This document shows, piece after piece, positions 7,733 through 17,916 of a DNA stretch of 64,000 nt. The stretch is from assembly GCA_021736785.1 (NCBI GenBank), contig JAIPFF010000012.1, positions 1 to 64,000 on the forward strand, read 5' to 3'. The notes under the pieces were generated by a model, which was given only the letters and a program-made list of their open reading frames with translations, was not told the origin of the DNA and ran no database searches. The stretch comes from Thiohalocapsa sp. (GTDB lineage Bacteria; Pseudomonadota; Gammaproteobacteria; Chromatiales; Chromatiaceae). The position numbers and the translations under genes are program-made. Positions within the stretch are counted from its first letter, which is position 1, and each line of letters begins with the position of its first letter.

Positions 7733-9172
7733 TCAAGCAGCGTTTTCGTCGTCTTCTCCGCCGTTCGACGGGCCGACCTCCATCGCCAATTCTTTGATTT
7801 TGCGGGTCAACGTATTTCGGCCCCAGCCTAGCAGCTTCGCGGCCTCTTGGCGGCGGCCGCCGGTGTGCTCCAGCGCGGCATGTATCAGGATGCGCTCGAA
7901 GGCCGGAAGGGCCGACTCCAGGATCACACTATCGCCTTGGCGCAGCCGTCGGCGCGTCCAGGTCCGTAAGGCCGTTTCCCATTGCTCGTCGTCCTTGCCG
8001 TCATCGTCGGCGGCGCTGAGGTCCGGCGGCAGGTCGCCGACGTGGATCTCTTTGGTGGACGCCATCACCGTGAGCCAGCGCGCGGTGTTCTCCAGTTGCC
8101 GAACGTTGCCCGGCCAATCGAGCCGCTCGAGGTGGTCGAGCGCATCGGGTGCGAGCAGCTTGGGCTCGCAGCCGAGCTCTTGGGCAGCTTGCGCGAGGAA
8201 GTGGCGCATCAGCAGGCCGATGTCTTCGCGGCGGTCGCGCAGGGCCGGCAAGTGGATACGTATGACGTTCAGGCGGTGGAACAAGTCTTCGCGGAATCGG
8301 CCCTGACGGACGTGCTCTTGCAGGTCTTGGTGAGTGGCGGCAATGATGCGCACGTCGACCTTGATCGGCGACAGCCCACCGACGCGGTAGAATTCGCCGT
8401 CGGCCAGCACGCGCAGCAGGCGCGTCTGCAGCTCGGCCGGCATGTCTCCGATCTCGTCGAGAAACAGCGTGCCGCCATCGGCTTGCTCGAAACGTCCCTC
8501 GCGGCGTGTCTGCGCGCCCGTGAACGCGCCCCGTTCATGGCCGAACAGCTCGGACTCCATCAAATCGCGCGGGATAGCGGCCATATTCAGCGCGATGAAC
8601 GGCGCGCCGGAGCGGGGGCTATGTCGATGCAGCGCGCGGGCGACCAGCTCTTTGCCGGTACCCGATTCACCGTTGATCAGGACCGTGATATTGGAGCGGG
8701 CAAGCCGCCCGATGGCACGGAAGACCTCTTGCATCGAGGCCGCTTCGCCGATGATATCCGGGCTCTTCTCCAACGGCTGCTCGGCGGTGGCGGAATGTTG
8801 CTCTTGATGGCGGCAGGCGCGGCGCACCTGATCGACGGCATCGTCCAGATCAAAGGGCTTCGGCAAGTATTCGAAGGCACCGCCGTGAAATGCCGACACC
8901 GCGCTGTCGAGGTCCGAATGGGCCGTCATGATAATGACGGGCAAGTGCGGATAGCGGGAATTGATCTGTTGCAGCAGATCCAGGCCGTCGATGCCGGGCA
9001 TGCGGATGTCGGACAAGATCACGTCGGGGCGGTCTCGGTGCAGGGCATCCATGATGCCGACGCCGTTGGAGAAGCTGGTCACGTCCATGTTGGCTTGACG
9101 CAGGGCGCGCTCCAGAACCCAGCGGATGGAACGGTCGTCGTCGATGACCCATACCCTGGGAATCCTAGTCAT
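7733..9172 (-). CDS. glnG: Nitrogen regulation response regulator NtrC (sigma-54 activator)
   Basis: The 479-residue protein has three domains. The receiver (about 1-120) has the phosphorylated aspartate in DVILSDIRMPGIDG. The AAA+ domain (about 140-370) has Walker A GESGTGKE and the sigma-54 contact loop GAFTGA. The Fis-type C-terminal helix-turn-helix is EAAKLLGWGRNTLTRKIKEL. It activates nitrogen-responsive sigma-54 promoters when phosphorylated by NtrB. The ATG at 9172 overlaps the end of ntrB by 8 bp; a longer frame upstream lies inside ntrB and is not used. A candidate target promoter lies upstream of glnA in this window. Confidence 0.95.
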   Translation of the reverse strand: MTRIPRVWVIDDDRSIRWVLERALRQANMDVTSFSNGVGIMDALHRDRPDVILSDIRMPGIDGLDLLQQINSRYPHLPVIIMTAHSDLDSAVSAFHGGAFEYLPKPFDLDDAVDQVRRACRHQEQHSATAEQPLEKSPDIIGEAASMQEVFRAIGRLARSNITVLINGESGTGKELVARALHRHSPRSGAPFIALNMAAIPRDLMESELFGHERGAFTGAQTRREGRFEQADGGTLFLDEIGDMPAELQTRLLRVLADGEFYRVGGLSPIKVDVRIIAATHQDLQEHVRQGRFREDLFHRLNVIRIHLPALRDRREDIGLLMRHFLAQAAQELGCEPKLLAPDALDHLERLDWPGNVRQLENTARWLTVMASTKEIHVGDLPPDLSAADDDGKDDEQWETALRTWTRRRLRQGDSVILESALPAFERILIHAALEHTGGRRQEAAKLLGWGRNTLTRKIKELAMEVGPSNGGEDDENAA

Positions 9173-10247
9173 CGTTTGACTCCAACGGCAGATAGACAAA
9201 GAACTGGGTGGCGCCGGGCCGGCTCTCGCATTCAATCAATCCGCCGTGCTGGTTGATCAACTCCTGGGCGATGGCAAGGCCCAGACCCGTGCCGCCGGCG
9301 CGGCCCGAAACCATGGGAAAGAAAATGCGATCGAGCATTTCGTCGGGGATACCGGGACCCGTGTCCTCGATCTCCACGCGCAGTACCAGCCGATGGCGCA
9401 CGCTGCCGATCGTGAACTGGCGCAGCACCCGGGTGCGCAATACGAGCTCACCGCGATCGCCGGCGGCGGCGGCGCCGTTGCGGGCAATGTTCAGCAGCGC
9501 CTGGATCAGGCGATCGGAGTCGGCCTTGAAACCGGGGATACTGGGGTCGTAGTCGCGGATGATGCAGGGGCCGCTCGGGTATTCCGCACGCAGCAGAACA
9601 CGGACGTGCTCGAGCACGTGGTGAATGTTGACCTCGCTCAGCTGCGGCAGCTGATTCGGCCCGAGCATGCGGTTGAGCAGTGTCTGCAGCCGGTCCGCTT
9701 CGTCGATGATGATGCGGGTGTACTCTCGCAGCTCTTGGTTGGGCAATTCGCGCTCGAGCAGTTGGGCGGCGCCGCGCAGCCCGCCGAGAGGGTTTTTGAT
9801 CTCATGCGCCAGCCCTCGCAGCAGAGCCTGAGTCGCCTGGTGCTGTGAAATCAGGTGTTCCTCCCGCGTGATGCGGATCTGTCGGTCGACCTGGTGCAAC
9901 TCCATAAGAAGCTCGCAATGGGCATCTGTCTGATGAATCGGCAGCACCGTGCAGTTCACTCGGATGTTCTGTCCGTCGGGACGCAGCATCTCGATTTCGC
10001 GCTCGGTAAATGGCTGGCGCGTGGCAGACGCATTGCGCAGTCGGGCCTCGACGGGCTCCGAGGGGCAAGACACCAGGCCGCCGGCGCGTTTTCCGAGCAC
10101 CGCATTGGAACTGACGGCGAGCAGTAGCTCGCCGGCAGCATTGATGTAGCTCAGCCGCAGGTCTGCGTCGAACAGCAGCACCGCGGTATTGAGATTACCC
10201 AGAATGGATGCTTCCAGCTCGTTGTTCCCGTTGTGGGTCTGTTTCAT
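9165..10247 (-). CDS. glnL: Nitrogen regulation sensor kinase NtrB
   Basis: The 360-residue soluble histidine kinase has an N-terminal PAS domain (about 15-120). The dimerisation helix carries the phospho-accepting histidine in GLAHEIKNPLGGLRGAAQLL. The ATPase domain shows NIARNGAAAA (N box), DTGPGIP and GTGLGLAI. No membrane segments are present, as expected. NtrB phosphorylates or dephosphorylates NtrC under control of PII. Translation is probably coupled to ntrC through the 8-bp overlap. The glnA-DUF4124-ntrB-ntrC order on one strand is a common nitrogen-assimilation cluster. Confidence 0.95.
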   Translation of the reverse strand: MKQTHNGNNELEASILGNLNTAVLLFDADLRLSYINAAGELLLAVSSNAVLGKRAGGLVSCPSEPVEARLRNASATRQPFTEREIEMLRPDGQNIRVNCTVLPIHQTDAHCELLMELHQVDRQIRITREEHLISQHQATQALLRGLAHEIKNPLGGLRGAAQLLERELPNQELREYTRIIIDEADRLQTLLNRMLGPNQLPQLSEVNIHHVLEHVRVLLRAEYPSGPCIIRDYDPSIPGFKADSDRLIQALLNIARNGAAAAGDRGELVLRTRVLRQFTIGSVRHRLVLRVEIEDTGPGIPDEMLDRIFFPMVSGRAGGTGLGLAIAQELINQHGGLIECESRPGATQFFVYLPLESNDD

Positions 10248-10639
10248 CGGCGAACCCGAAACCGTGCGCTAATCCGCAGGCGATCCGCGCTTGCGCGGGA
10301 CTCATCCCGGTCGGTGCCACGAAGGCCGTGACGGCGTCAGAAGTGGCGCCGGCAACGTGGAAAAGTTTCAAAGCAAAACGCGCGCCAGGTATCGAATCAG
10401 ACTCGTCTGCGCAGTTGCGGTTCAGCCCGAGGGCTGCCGCACCGGATCGAAAGATGGCGACGATTCAAGCGCACTATATCAGTGCGCTCTCGCACCAAGA
10501 CGGACTGAATGTCGGGGGAGCGCAGCGCTTGCGCCTATCGCCCGCGGAAAGACGACGTGATGGATGCATGCGAGGACGCTACGGAGCCGAGGCGACGCCG
10601 TGACGCGAGCGCGGCCGCGCAGTCGACGATACGCGGTGT
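10248..10639 (-). other. Spacer upstream of ntrB
   Basis: The 392 bp between the DUF4124 gene and ntrB show no convincing gene. I looked for a sigma-54 -24/-12 element and found none with both GG and GC at the right spacing, so ntrBC may have a sigma-70 promoter here or depend on readthrough. Confidence 0.45.
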
Positions 10640-11146
10640 TTAAGGCAGAAGAGCGTCGCCGACCGCCGGGCGCACGTGCACCTCGACAACCGCGGACTGC
10701 GCAACGACAGTGCCGGCTTCATCGAGGATGCGCGCCTGTAAGCGACGCGTGCCGAGCGTGAGGCCGCTCAGGCGCATTTGCGTGCCCTGTCCGACATCGC
10801 CCGGCACCGCGACGCCATCGACCAAAAGCACGAGCCGGTGGTCCGGACGAAGCGCCGGTTGCAGCGACAGCGAAAGCTCGAGCGTAGCGTCCGGCGTGCG
10901 CAGGATGGTTTGGTCTGCGGGTGCGGCAATGGCGAATTCGCTGTAGAGGCCGCTGTCGGCGTCGATGGACGGTTCGGCCATTTCGGCGCGGTCGCCCGAC
11001 GGCGAAACCTCGAGCACTTCGGCATTGGAGAGCGGACGGTCCGAGTAAATCGTCGTACCGTCGGGACCGGTGCCCTTGTACACCTGCGCCGAAATCAGCG
11101 AGGGCAAGAGGAGCAAGGCGATCATCGCCAGCGAAGAGGTCTGCAT
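10640..11146 (-). CDS. DUF4124 domain-containing secreted protein
   Basis: The 168-residue protein has a short signal peptide (about 1-20). A DUF4124-type N-terminal segment follows (QVYKGTGPDGTTIYSDRPL, usually written as 'x-Y-K-W-x-D-x-x-G-x-x-x-Y-S-D'). A beta-rich C-terminal half resembles an Ig-like fold. The start is set at the ATG at 11146 because it begins the signal peptide. DUF4124 proteins often sit between glnA and ntrBC in gammaproteobacteria; their function is not known. The location is probably periplasmic. Confidence 0.8.
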   Translation of the reverse strand: MQTSSLAMIALLLLPSLISAQVYKGTGPDGTTIYSDRPLSNAEVLEVSPSGDRAEMAEPSIDADSGLYSEFAIAAPADQTILRTPDATLELSLSLQPALRPDHRLVLLVDGVAVPGDVGQGTQMRLSGLTLGTRRLQARILDEAGTVVAQSAVVEVHVRPAVGDALLP

Positions 11147-11253
11147 GGCCCAAAGGATAGGCAGCGCACAGGTCGAGTGCAATCGAACTGGCGACGTCAG
11201 GGAAACATGCAGGGCCGCGCAGGGCGGCCGGCGGATGCCGCGGATAGCAGGGC

Positions 11254-11277
11254 GCCCGCTGCCGGGCGGCAGCGGGC
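11254..11277 (-). terminator. Strong hairpin downstream of glnA
   Basis: A perfect 10-bp GC stem (GCCCGCTGCC / GGCAGCGGGC) with a GGGC loop lies 43 bp after the glnA stop. It lacks a T-run, so it may attenuate or protect the 3' end and may not be a classical terminator. Confidence 0.5.
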
Positions 11278-11319
11278 GGGGGTCGTGCCGTCCCCGCGCG
11301 TGCAGGGGCGGGGCGTTTG

Positions 11320-12726
11320 TCAGAGGCTGTAGTACATATCGAACTCGACCGGATGCGTGGTCATACGGATGCGCGTTACATCGGCCATTTTGAGCGCGAT
11401 GTAGCCGTCGATGACATCGTCGGTGAATACCCCGCCAGCGGTTAGGAATTCACGATCCGAGTCCAGTGCATCCAAGGCCTGATCCAGCGAGTAGCAGACC
11501 TGCGGGATCGCCTTTTCTTCTTCCGGCGGGAGGTCGTACAGATCCTTGTCCATAGCATCGCCGGGATGGATCTTGTTCTGGATGCCGTCAAGGCCCGCCA
11601 TCAGCATCGCCGAGAAGGCCAGATACGGGTTGCCGGTACTGTCCGGGAAGCGCACCTCGATGCGGCGACCCTTCGGGTTGGCGTCGTGCGGGATGCGTAT
11701 CGATGCCGAGCGATTTTTGGCGGAGTACGCCAACATTACCGGGGCCTCGAATCCCGGCACCAAGCGTTTGTAGGAGTTGGTCGAGGCGTTGGTGAGCGCA
11801 TTCAGCGCCCGCGCGTGCTTGATGATGCCGCCGACGTAATAAAGCGCAGCGTCCGACAGACCGGCATACTTGTCTCCGGCGAAGATGTTGGTGCCGTCTT
11901 TGGCCAATGACTGGTGCACGTGCATGCCGGTGCCGTTGTCGCCTACGAGCGGCTTGGGCATAAATGTGGCGGTTTTACCGTAGGCATGCGCGACGTTCTG
12001 GATCACGTACTTGGTAATCTGATTCATGTCGGCGCGGCGAACCAGGGGTCCGAAGCGCGTGCCGATCTCGCACTGGCCGGCGGTCGCGACCTCGTGGTGG
12101 TGCACCTCGACCGGCACGCCCATTTCTTCGAGCGCCAGGCACATCGCCGCGCGCAGGTCGTTCAGCGAGTCGACCGGCGGCACCGGGAAATAGCCGCCCT
12201 TGACGCTGGGACGGTGACCCATGTTGCCATCCTCGAACACCCGCTCGGAGTTCCACTGCGCCTCGTCCGAGTCGACCTTGTAAAACGATCCGGACATGGT
12301 TGATCCCCAACGCACGTCGTCGAAGATGAAGAATTCGGGCTCAGGACCGAAGAATGCCGTGTCGGCGATACCAGTGGACTTGAGGTAGGCCTCGGCGCGC
12401 TTCGCCACCGAGCGCGGATCGCGCTCGTAGCCGAGCATGGTCGCGGGCTCCAGGATGTCGCAGCGCACGATGAGCGTATTTTCATCGGCGAAGGGATCCA
12501 TGATCGCCGTGTCCGCCTCCGGCATCAGCACCATGTCAGAGGCTTCGATGCCCTTCCAGCCGGCGATGGATGACCCATCGAACATCTTGCCGTCTTGGAA
12601 CAGGCCTTCGTCGACCACGCTTGCGGGGAGGGACACGTGTTGTTCCTTTCCGCGAGTGTCGGTGAAGCGCAGGTCGACGAACTTCACTTCCTCGTCTTTG
12701 ATCATCTTCATGACGTTGGCGGACAT
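11320..12726 (-). CDS. glnA: Glutamine synthetase, type I (GlnA)
   Basis: The 468-residue enzyme forms the dodecameric GSI that makes glutamine from glutamate, ammonia and ATP. Visible features are [16 protein letters not shown] at the N-terminus, the [10 protein letters not shown] loop, the FGPEPEFF and [10 protein letters not shown] catalytic segments, and the [10 protein letters not shown] loop carrying the adenylylated tyrosine of GlnE-regulated enzymes. The start at 12726 ([19 protein letters not shown]) matches the family; the frame runs open further upstream but has no homologous residues there. Transcription control is likely through the sigma-54 promoter at 12848-12863. Confidence 0.97.
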   Translation of the reverse strand: MSANVMKMIKDEEVKFVDLRFTDTRGKEQHVSLPASVVDEGLFQDGKMFDGSSIAGWKGIEASDMVLMPEADTAIMDPFADENTLIVRCDILEPATMLGYERDPRSVAKRAEAYLKSTGIADTAFFGPEPEFFIFDDVRWGSTMSGSFYKVDSDEAQWNSERVFEDGNMGHRPSVKGGYFPVPPVDSLNDLRAAMCLALEEMGVPVEVHHHEVATAGQCEIGTRFGPLVRRADMNQITKYVIQNVAHAYGKTATFMPKPLVGDNGTGMHVHQSLAKDGTNIFAGDKYAGLSDAALYYVGGIIKHARALNALTNASTNSYKRLVPGFEAPVMLAYSAKNRSASIRIPHDANPKGRRIEVRFPDSTGNPYLAFSAMLMAGLDGIQNKIHPGDAMDKDLYDLPPEEEKAIPQVCYSLDQALDALDSDREFLTAGGVFTDDVIDGYIALKMADVTRIRMTTHPVEFDMYYSL

Positions 12727-12847
12727 ATACGAAATCTCCCGATCGTTCGGTGGGTTTGGGGTTTTATGAAAGCTGAGTGGACTAGTCGACGGTGGACGGC
12801 CGGAAGGAACGTCCCGTAGCGGTGCAGCCCAGTGCCCAGCGTCGAGA

Positions 12848-12863
12848 AGCATTCTTCATGCCA
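12848..12863 (-). promoter_or_regulatory. Candidate sigma-54 promoter of glnA
   Basis: Read on the minus strand the site is TGGCATGAAGAATGCT. The consensus is TGGCACGnnnnTTGCW: the GG (-24) and GC (-12) are present with exact spacing, and 4 of the 5 remaining -24 box bases also match. The predicted start is near 12837, about 110 bp before the glnA ATG. With ntrBC next door, this is the expected control. Confidence 0.7.
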
Positions 12864-13038
12864 CCTCGTGGGACGGCAGGTAGACGCCCGGCAAACGCCT
12901 ATCGAGGACAATCCGAAACCGCGGCAAAGCAAGTGGTTTGTTCGCGGTAATCGAGAGTTAGGCACACGAACGCAGGCCGCCGGCGTCTGTTTCCACGCCC
13001 GCCGGGTGCTCGATGAAGATCACGAGAAGCGGCAGGGT

Positions 13039-13055
13039 TGCACGAATATCGGGCA
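13039..13055. promoter_or_regulatory. Candidate NtrC binding site 1
   Basis: TGCACGAATATCGGGCA matches the NtrC pattern TGCAC-N7-GTGCA with one mismatch in the right arm. It lies about 210 bp upstream of the predicted glnA start, a workable enhancer distance. Confidence 0.5.
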
Positions 13056-13069
13056 CAAACTATCACGCG

Positions 13070-13086
13070 TGCACCAAAAATGCTCA
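13070..13086. promoter_or_regulatory. Candidate NtrC binding site 2 (half-site strength)
   Basis: TGCACCAAAAATGCTCA has a perfect TGCAC left arm and a weak right arm. It starts 31 bp from site 1, about three helical turns, similar to the spacing of paired NtrC sites at E. coli glnA. It abuts the 3' end of the neighbouring transporter gene. Confidence 0.4.
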
Positions 13087-13088
13087 GG

Positions 13089-14237
13089 CTATCCGAAATA
13101 GACGTTGACGCGTCCGAAGACCGGGTCGCTTTCCAGCGCGGCACGCATTCGTCGGCACAAGCTGTCCGGGTCGGCACCGTGACCGCACGCGGCCGTGAGC
13201 GGCAGGAAGACGTCGATTTCGATTTTGCCGCCAACATAATGCAGCAGCACCCGCTTCAGGGCCGCTGCCTCGGGAACATCCCCCCAGCGGCGGTTGAGTC
13301 GGCGCAGGGCGTCGGCTCGCCCGGGCAGACCCATGGTGGGCGCTGCACGATCGTCATCTTCGGGGTCGATATGGACGGTGACGTCGGCAATTTCGTCGAT
13401 CTCGCGCTTGAGCTGCTGCTCCACCATCACGCTGATCATGTGTCCTTCGGAGACGCTGACGAAGGGATCGACCAGGACATGCACGTCCGCCGATGCCAGT
13501 CCGCCGTAGGTCCGGGTTCGCAGCATATGGATATCGCGTACACCGCCGACGTCGAGAATGGTGCGTCGCACCGCATCAAGGCGCTCGGCGTCGAGACCGG
13601 CGTCGACGAGCTCGCGCGTGGCCTCCCAGCCCAGCTCCCAGGCGATTTTCGCAATCATGGCGGCAACGACCACGGAGGCGATTGCATCGAGATAGGGCAG
13701 GCCCGCCAGCGTACCCGCCACGCCGATAAAGACGACGACCGACGAGATCGCGTCGCTGCGATGGTGCCACGCATTGGCGCGTAGCATCTCGGAGCGGACT
13801 TTCTTGGCGTAACCTAGCGTGTACCAGTAAAGCCATTCTTTGATCAGAATGGACGCCGCGGCGGCGTAGAGGGTAATGGACGCGGGCTGAAGCAACTCAT
13901 CGGGATCGAATAGCCGGTGGATGGCGTCGAGGCCGATGCCGATGGCCACCATCAGCAGGAAGATCCCTAGCGCCAGGGTAGCGAGCGTTTCGTAGCGCCC
14001 GTGGCCGTACGGGTGTTCTTCGTCGGGTGCCCGCGTCGCCTTGCGCCCGGCAACCCAGACCAACGCATCGGATGCCAAATCCGACAGCGAGTGGATACCG
14101 TCCGCGACCAGTGCATGGGATTGCCCGATCCATCCGACGAAGATCTTGACGGCGGCCAGCACCGCGTTGACGGCGGCACCGACGGCGGTTGACCGGGTGA
14201 TCGCGCGCGCTCGGTCTTGTCGCGTCGTCTGGTCCAC
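13089..14237 (-). CDS. Cation diffusion facilitator family transporter
   Basis: The 382-residue inner-membrane protein has about six transmembrane segments in the N-terminal 210 residues and a cytoplasmic C-terminal domain. The CDF metal-site motifs are present: HSLSDLASD in TM2 and HHRSDAISS in TM5 (HxxxD pairs), with a histidine-rich HPYGHGRYE loop between. CDF proteins export divalent metals (Zn, Fe, Mn or Co) by proton antiport. The HxxxD/HxxxD pattern does not decide the metal. A C-terminal extension of about 80 residues beyond the usual domain is present. It lies upstream of glnA on the same strand and may share no function with it. Confidence 0.88.
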   Translation of the reverse strand: MDQTTRQDRARAITRSTAVGAAVNAVLAAVKIFVGWIGQSHALVADGIHSLSDLASDALVWVAGRKATRAPDEEHPYGHGRYETLATLALGIFLLMVAIGIGLDAIHRLFDPDELLQPASITLYAAAASILIKEWLYWYTLGYAKKVRSEMLRANAWHHRSDAISSVVVFIGVAGTLAGLPYLDAIASVVVAAMIAKIAWELGWEATRELVDAGLDAERLDAVRRTILDVGGVRDIHMLRTRTYGGLASADVHVLVDPFVSVSEGHMISVMVEQQLKREIDEIADVTVHIDPEDDDRAAPTMGLPGRADALRRLNRRWGDVPEAAALKRVLLHYVGGKIEIDVFLPLTAACGHGADPDSLCRRMRAALESDPVFGRVNVYFG

Positions 14238-14503
14238 GGCGAATTTCGACTCCAGCGGTGTCGGCGAGATGGGCTCCGTATCCGTCCCCTTGCTCGGTCA
14301 GGCCTTTGCAGAAACCGGCGCAACGCCGGCGGGGTTGGTGCGGCCCGGCGCCGCCGGCGATCACGGCGTATCGGCGCCGCGCGCCTGCATGGCCGGGAGC
14401 GCGGCATTATACGGTACGCGGGCGCGGATCGGGCGAACGGCTGCGCGACTGGCCGCACCATCGGCGATCTCGCTACAATGCCGCGTTTACTCTCTTATGC
14501 TTG

Positions 14504-15421
14504 GTGCGCGCTTTGGCAACCGCAGCTTCAGACCCGATCAGTTTCCAAGACCTCCTGTTCCGCCTTCAGCAGTTCTGGGCCGAACGCGGTTGCGTCATCA
14601 TGCAGCCCTACGACATGGAAGTCGGCGCAGGTACCTTCCATCCCGCAACCTTCCTGCGCGCGATCGGGCCGGAGCCCTGGCAGTCGGCCTACGTGCAACC
14701 GTCCCGGCGCCCGACGGACGGACGCTATGGAGAGAATCCCAATCGTTTGCAGCACTATTATCAGTACCAGGTGGTACTGAAGCCGTCTCCGCTCGAGATC
14801 CAGGAGCTCTATCTCGACTCGCTGCGCATGCTCGGCATCGATCCGTCGGTGCACGACATTCGCTTTGTCGAGGACAATTGGGAATCTCCGACGCTCGGCG
14901 CGTGGGGACTGGGCTGGGAGGTCTGGCTGAATGGTATGGAGGTGACGCAGTTTACCTACTTCCAGCAGGTGGGCGGGCTCGAGTGCCGCCCGGTCACGGG
15001 CGAGATCACCTACGGGGTCGAGCGCATCGCGATGTATCTTCAAGGCGTGGAGAGCGTCTTCGACTTGATCTGGACACGAGCACCGAACGCTGCTGCCGTG
15101 ACCTACGGGGACGTATTCCTGCAGAACGAGCGCGAGCAGTCGGCCTACAATTTCGAGCTCGCCGATGTCGATGCACTGTTTGCGCAGTTCGACGTCTGTG
15201 AGCGGCAAAGCACGCTGCTGATCGAGCGGGGTCTGCCGCTACCGGCCTACGAGCAGGTCCTGAAGGCATCCCATACCTTCAACCTGTTGGACGCCCGCGG
15301 TGCAATCTCGGTTACCGAGCGCCAGCGTTTCATCCTGCGGGTGCGCACCCTGGCCCGCGCCGTGGCGGAAGCCTATTACGCAAGCCGGGAACAGCTCGGC
15401 TTTCCGATGCTGCAGCAATAG
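14504..15421 (+). CDS. glyQ: Glycyl-tRNA synthetase alpha subunit
   Basis: The protein of about 305 residues charges tRNA-Gly as part of the alpha2beta2 enzyme. It matches GlyQ from [18 protein letters not shown] onward, with [16 protein letters not shown], the YFQQVGG strand and [14 protein letters not shown]. No ATG is available near the conserved N-terminus. In-frame TTG (14501), GTG (14504) and TTG (14513) are all possible; GTG is preferred, but no good ribosome binding site is visible for any of them. A TACAAT -10-like element lies at 14474-14479. It is followed by glyS after 9 bp. Confidence 0.93.
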   Translation: MRALATAASDPISFQDLLFRLQQFWAERGCVIMQPYDMEVGAGTFHPATFLRAIGPEPWQSAYVQPSRRPTDGRYGENPNRLQHYYQYQVVLKPSPLEIQELYLDSLRMLGIDPSVHDIRFVEDNWESPTLGAWGLGWEVWLNGMEVTQFTYFQQVGGLECRPVTGEITYGVERIAMYLQGVESVFDLIWTRAPNAAAVTYGDVFLQNEREQSAYNFELADVDALFAQFDVCERQSTLLIERGLPLPAYEQVLKASHTFNLLDARGAISVTERQRFILRVRTLARAVAEAYYASREQLGFPMLQQ

Positions 15422-15430
15422 GGGACCGGT

Positions 15431-17506
15431 ATGGACCAGCACGCAGATTTTCTCGTCGAGATCGGTACCGAAGAGCTCCCGCCTACCGCGCTGCGCACGT
15501 TGGCGGAAGCGTTTGCGGCCGCGTTCACGAGCCAGTTGGATGAGCATCGCCTGACGCACGGCGAGGTAACCATCTTCGCCACGCCTCGGCGCCTGGCGCT
15601 GACGGTGGCCCAGCTGTCGGCGCGACAGCCCGACCAGATCATCAGCCGTCGGGGGCCCGCTGTCGCCGCCGCCTTTTCCGACGACGGTACGCCGACCAAG
15701 GCGGCGGAGGGTTTCGCGCGCTCGTGCGGCGTCTCCGTCTCCGAGCTCGAGCGGGAGGAAACGGAGAAGGGCGCCTGGCTCGGTTTCCGTCAACGCCGGG
15801 AGGGCGAGGCGGCGCTGACACTGCTTCCGCGGTTGGTGACCGAGGCATTGGCGGCCCTGCCGATTCCGAAGCGGATGCGCTGGGGGAACGGCGAAGAGAC
15901 CTTCGTGCGACCGGTGCACTGGATCTGCATGCTGTACGGAGAGCAGCGGGTACCGGGCCGTTTGTTGGGTATCGAAACGACCCGGCAGACACGGGGGCAT
16001 CGCTTTCATCACCCCGCACCGGTGGATATCACGGCCCCGGGGTTGTACGCGGAAGCACTACGCGCGGCGTTCGTCGAGCCGGTATTCGCGGCTCGCCGCG
16101 AGCGCATCGCCAGCGGGGTGAAGGCGCTTGCGGAGTCCGCGGGCGGTAAAGCCGGGCTCAATGACGCGCTGCTCGATGAAGTCACCGGTCTCTGCGAATG
16201 GCCCGTGCCTTTGCTCGGGCGCTTCGATGAGGCTTTCCTGGACGTACCCCAGGAAGCCCTGATCGAGACCATGCAGAAGAATCAAAAGTACTTTCCGGTG
16301 TTTGCCGAAGACGGCTCCCTGTTGCCCAGATTCATCACCGTCAGCAACATCGAGAGCACCGCGCCGGAGCTGGTGCGCGCCGGCAACGAGCGCGTGATCC
16401 GGCCCCGTTTCGCGGACGCGAAGTTTTTCTGGGATCAGGACCGGCGCACGCCGCTCGGTGGACGCCGGGAGGCGCTGAAAACCATTGTGTTCCAGCACAA
16501 GCTCGGAACCGTTTGGGACAAGTCCGAGCGTGTGGCGGAGCTGTGCCGCGCCATCGCCGTCGAGCTCGGCGAAGATCCGTCACCGATCGAGCGTGCCGCC
16601 AGGCTGGGCAAATGCGACTTGGTCACGCACATGGTGGGCGAGTTCGGCAGTCTGCAGGGGATTATGGGCCGTTACTACGCCATACATGACGGTGAGGCGC
16701 CCTGCGTTTCAGCCGCCATGGAGGAGCAATATCTGCCCCGGCACGCAGGCGACCGCCTACCGCAGTCGATCTGCGGCACCGTTCTCGCCCTGGCCGACAA
16801 GCTCGACACGCTGGTGGGCGTGTTCGCCATCGGTGAACGCCCCAGCGGCGTCAAAGATCCTTACGGTTTGCGCCGCGCCGCCATCGGCGTCCTCCGTCTG
16901 CTGGTGGAGACCCCGCTGGCGCTGGATCTGAGATGGTTGCTGAAACGGGCGGCCGATGGTCTGACCGGCGTCGTCGATGTTAAGGACAGCGTCGACGAGG
17001 TCCTGGCGTACATCCTGGATCGATTGAACGGCTACTATGGCGACCAGGGGATCGGCGCGGACGTCGTCGACGCCGTAGTCGCCGTGGGCGCTACGGCGCC
17101 GAGCGATATGGATCGTCGCATCCGGGCCGTGGCGGCCTTCAAGACCATGAACGAGGCGCAGGCGCTCGCCGCCGCAAATAAGCGCATACGGAATATTCTG
17201 AAGAAGTCCGGCCCCGACGCATCCCCCGATGCCCGCATCGACCCGGCGTTGTTGGTCGAGGACGCGGAACGCGCGCTGGCACAACGGCTGACACGGATGC
17301 ACGAAGAGCTGGCCCCTCTGCGCGAAGCCCAGGACTACGCCGGAATGCTGCGCACGCTCGCCAGCCTACGCCCCGAGATCGACGGTTTTTTCGACGACGT
17401 GATGGTCATGGACGAAGACCCGGCGCTTCGCGCCAATCGAATCGCGATGCTGCGGTCGGTGGAGGAGTTATTTTCTGCAACCGCCGACATTTCACGCCTG
17501 CATTGA
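15431..17506 (+). CDS. glyS: Glycyl-tRNA synthetase beta subunit
   Basis: The 691-residue protein begins with the typical DFLVEIGTEELPP. It continues with the KRMRWG and FVRPVHW segments and the PQEALIETMQKNQKYFPV region. An HD-type domain follows, with ADKLDTLVGVFAIGERPSGVKDP, and a C-terminal anticodon-binding-like region is last. It recognises tRNA-Gly together with GlyQ. It is directly downstream of glyQ with a 9-bp gap. Confidence 0.96.
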   Translation: MDQHADFLVEIGTEELPPTALRTLAEAFAAAFTSQLDEHRLTHGEVTIFATPRRLALTVAQLSARQPDQIISRRGPAVAAAFSDDGTPTKAAEGFARSCGVSVSELEREETEKGAWLGFRQRREGEAALTLLPRLVTEALAALPIPKRMRWGNGEETFVRPVHWICMLYGEQRVPGRLLGIETTRQTRGHRFHHPAPVDITAPGLYAEALRAAFVEPVFAARRERIASGVKALAESAGGKAGLNDALLDEVTGLCEWPVPLLGRFDEAFLDVPQEALIETMQKNQKYFPVFAEDGSLLPRFITVSNIESTAPELVRAGNERVIRPRFADAKFFWDQDRRTPLGGRREALKTIVFQHKLGTVWDKSERVAELCRAIAVELGEDPSPIERAARLGKCDLVTHMVGEFGSLQGIMGRYYAIHDGEAPCVSAAMEEQYLPRHAGDRLPQSICGTVLALADKLDTLVGVFAIGERPSGVKDPYGLRRAAIGVLRLLVETPLALDLRWLLKRAADGLTGVVDVKDSVDEVLAYILDRLNGYYGDQGIGADVVDAVVAVGATAPSDMDRRIRAVAAFKTMNEAQALAAANKRIRNILKKSGPDASPDARIDPALLVEDAERALAQRLTRMHEELAPLREAQDYAGMLRTLASLRPEIDGFFDDVMVMDEDPALRANRIAMLRSVEELFSATADISRLH

Positions 17507-17534
17507 TGCGCCCTTCGGCTCAAGGACAGCGCTG

Positions 17535-17882
17535 ATGGCGAAGCGCGAGGATTCTTACTCGGCGATGCTCGATGCGGTTCGCGCATTTCACTCCAAGCAC
17601 CGGTTTGCAGAGACTGGCGGCGAGGATTTGATTTATCGGATCGCGCTGATGGCCGAAGAGCTTGGCGAGATTTCCGAGTGCGTCACCAAAGGTAAGGGTT
17701 CCGCGGCGCTGGCCGAAGAATCCGCCGATCTGCTTATTCTTTTGATCGGCACCGCCATCGCGGCAGACTTCGATCTGTCGGCGGCCTTCTGGAATAAGAT
17801 GGCCCGTCTGCAACGCCGCGAGGCGCGCATGATCGACGGCCGTATCCGGGTCTCGGAATTTCGCGGCAGCGACACTGAATGA
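17535..17882 (+). CDS. MazG-like nucleotide pyrophosphohydrolase family protein
   Basis: The 115-residue protein has the all-alpha NTP pyrophosphatase pattern: EELGEISECV in one helix and EESADLLILL in the next give the acidic residues (ExxE and ExxD) that bind magnesium. Proteins of this size hydrolyse non-canonical or excess nucleoside triphosphates to monophosphates. The exact substrate is unknown. The ATG at 17535 follows an AAGGA ribosome binding site. It lies inside the glyQS-gmhB-plsC unit, where it is an uncommon insert. Confidence 0.75.
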   Translation: MAKREDSYSAMLDAVRAFHSKHRFAETGGEDLIYRIALMAEELGEISECVTKGKGSAALAEESADLLILLIGTAIAADFDLSAAFWNKMARLQRREARMIDGRIRVSEFRGSDTE

Positions 17883-17916
17883 AAGGCAGCAACATCGTAG
17901 CTGACGGGCGGCGCCC

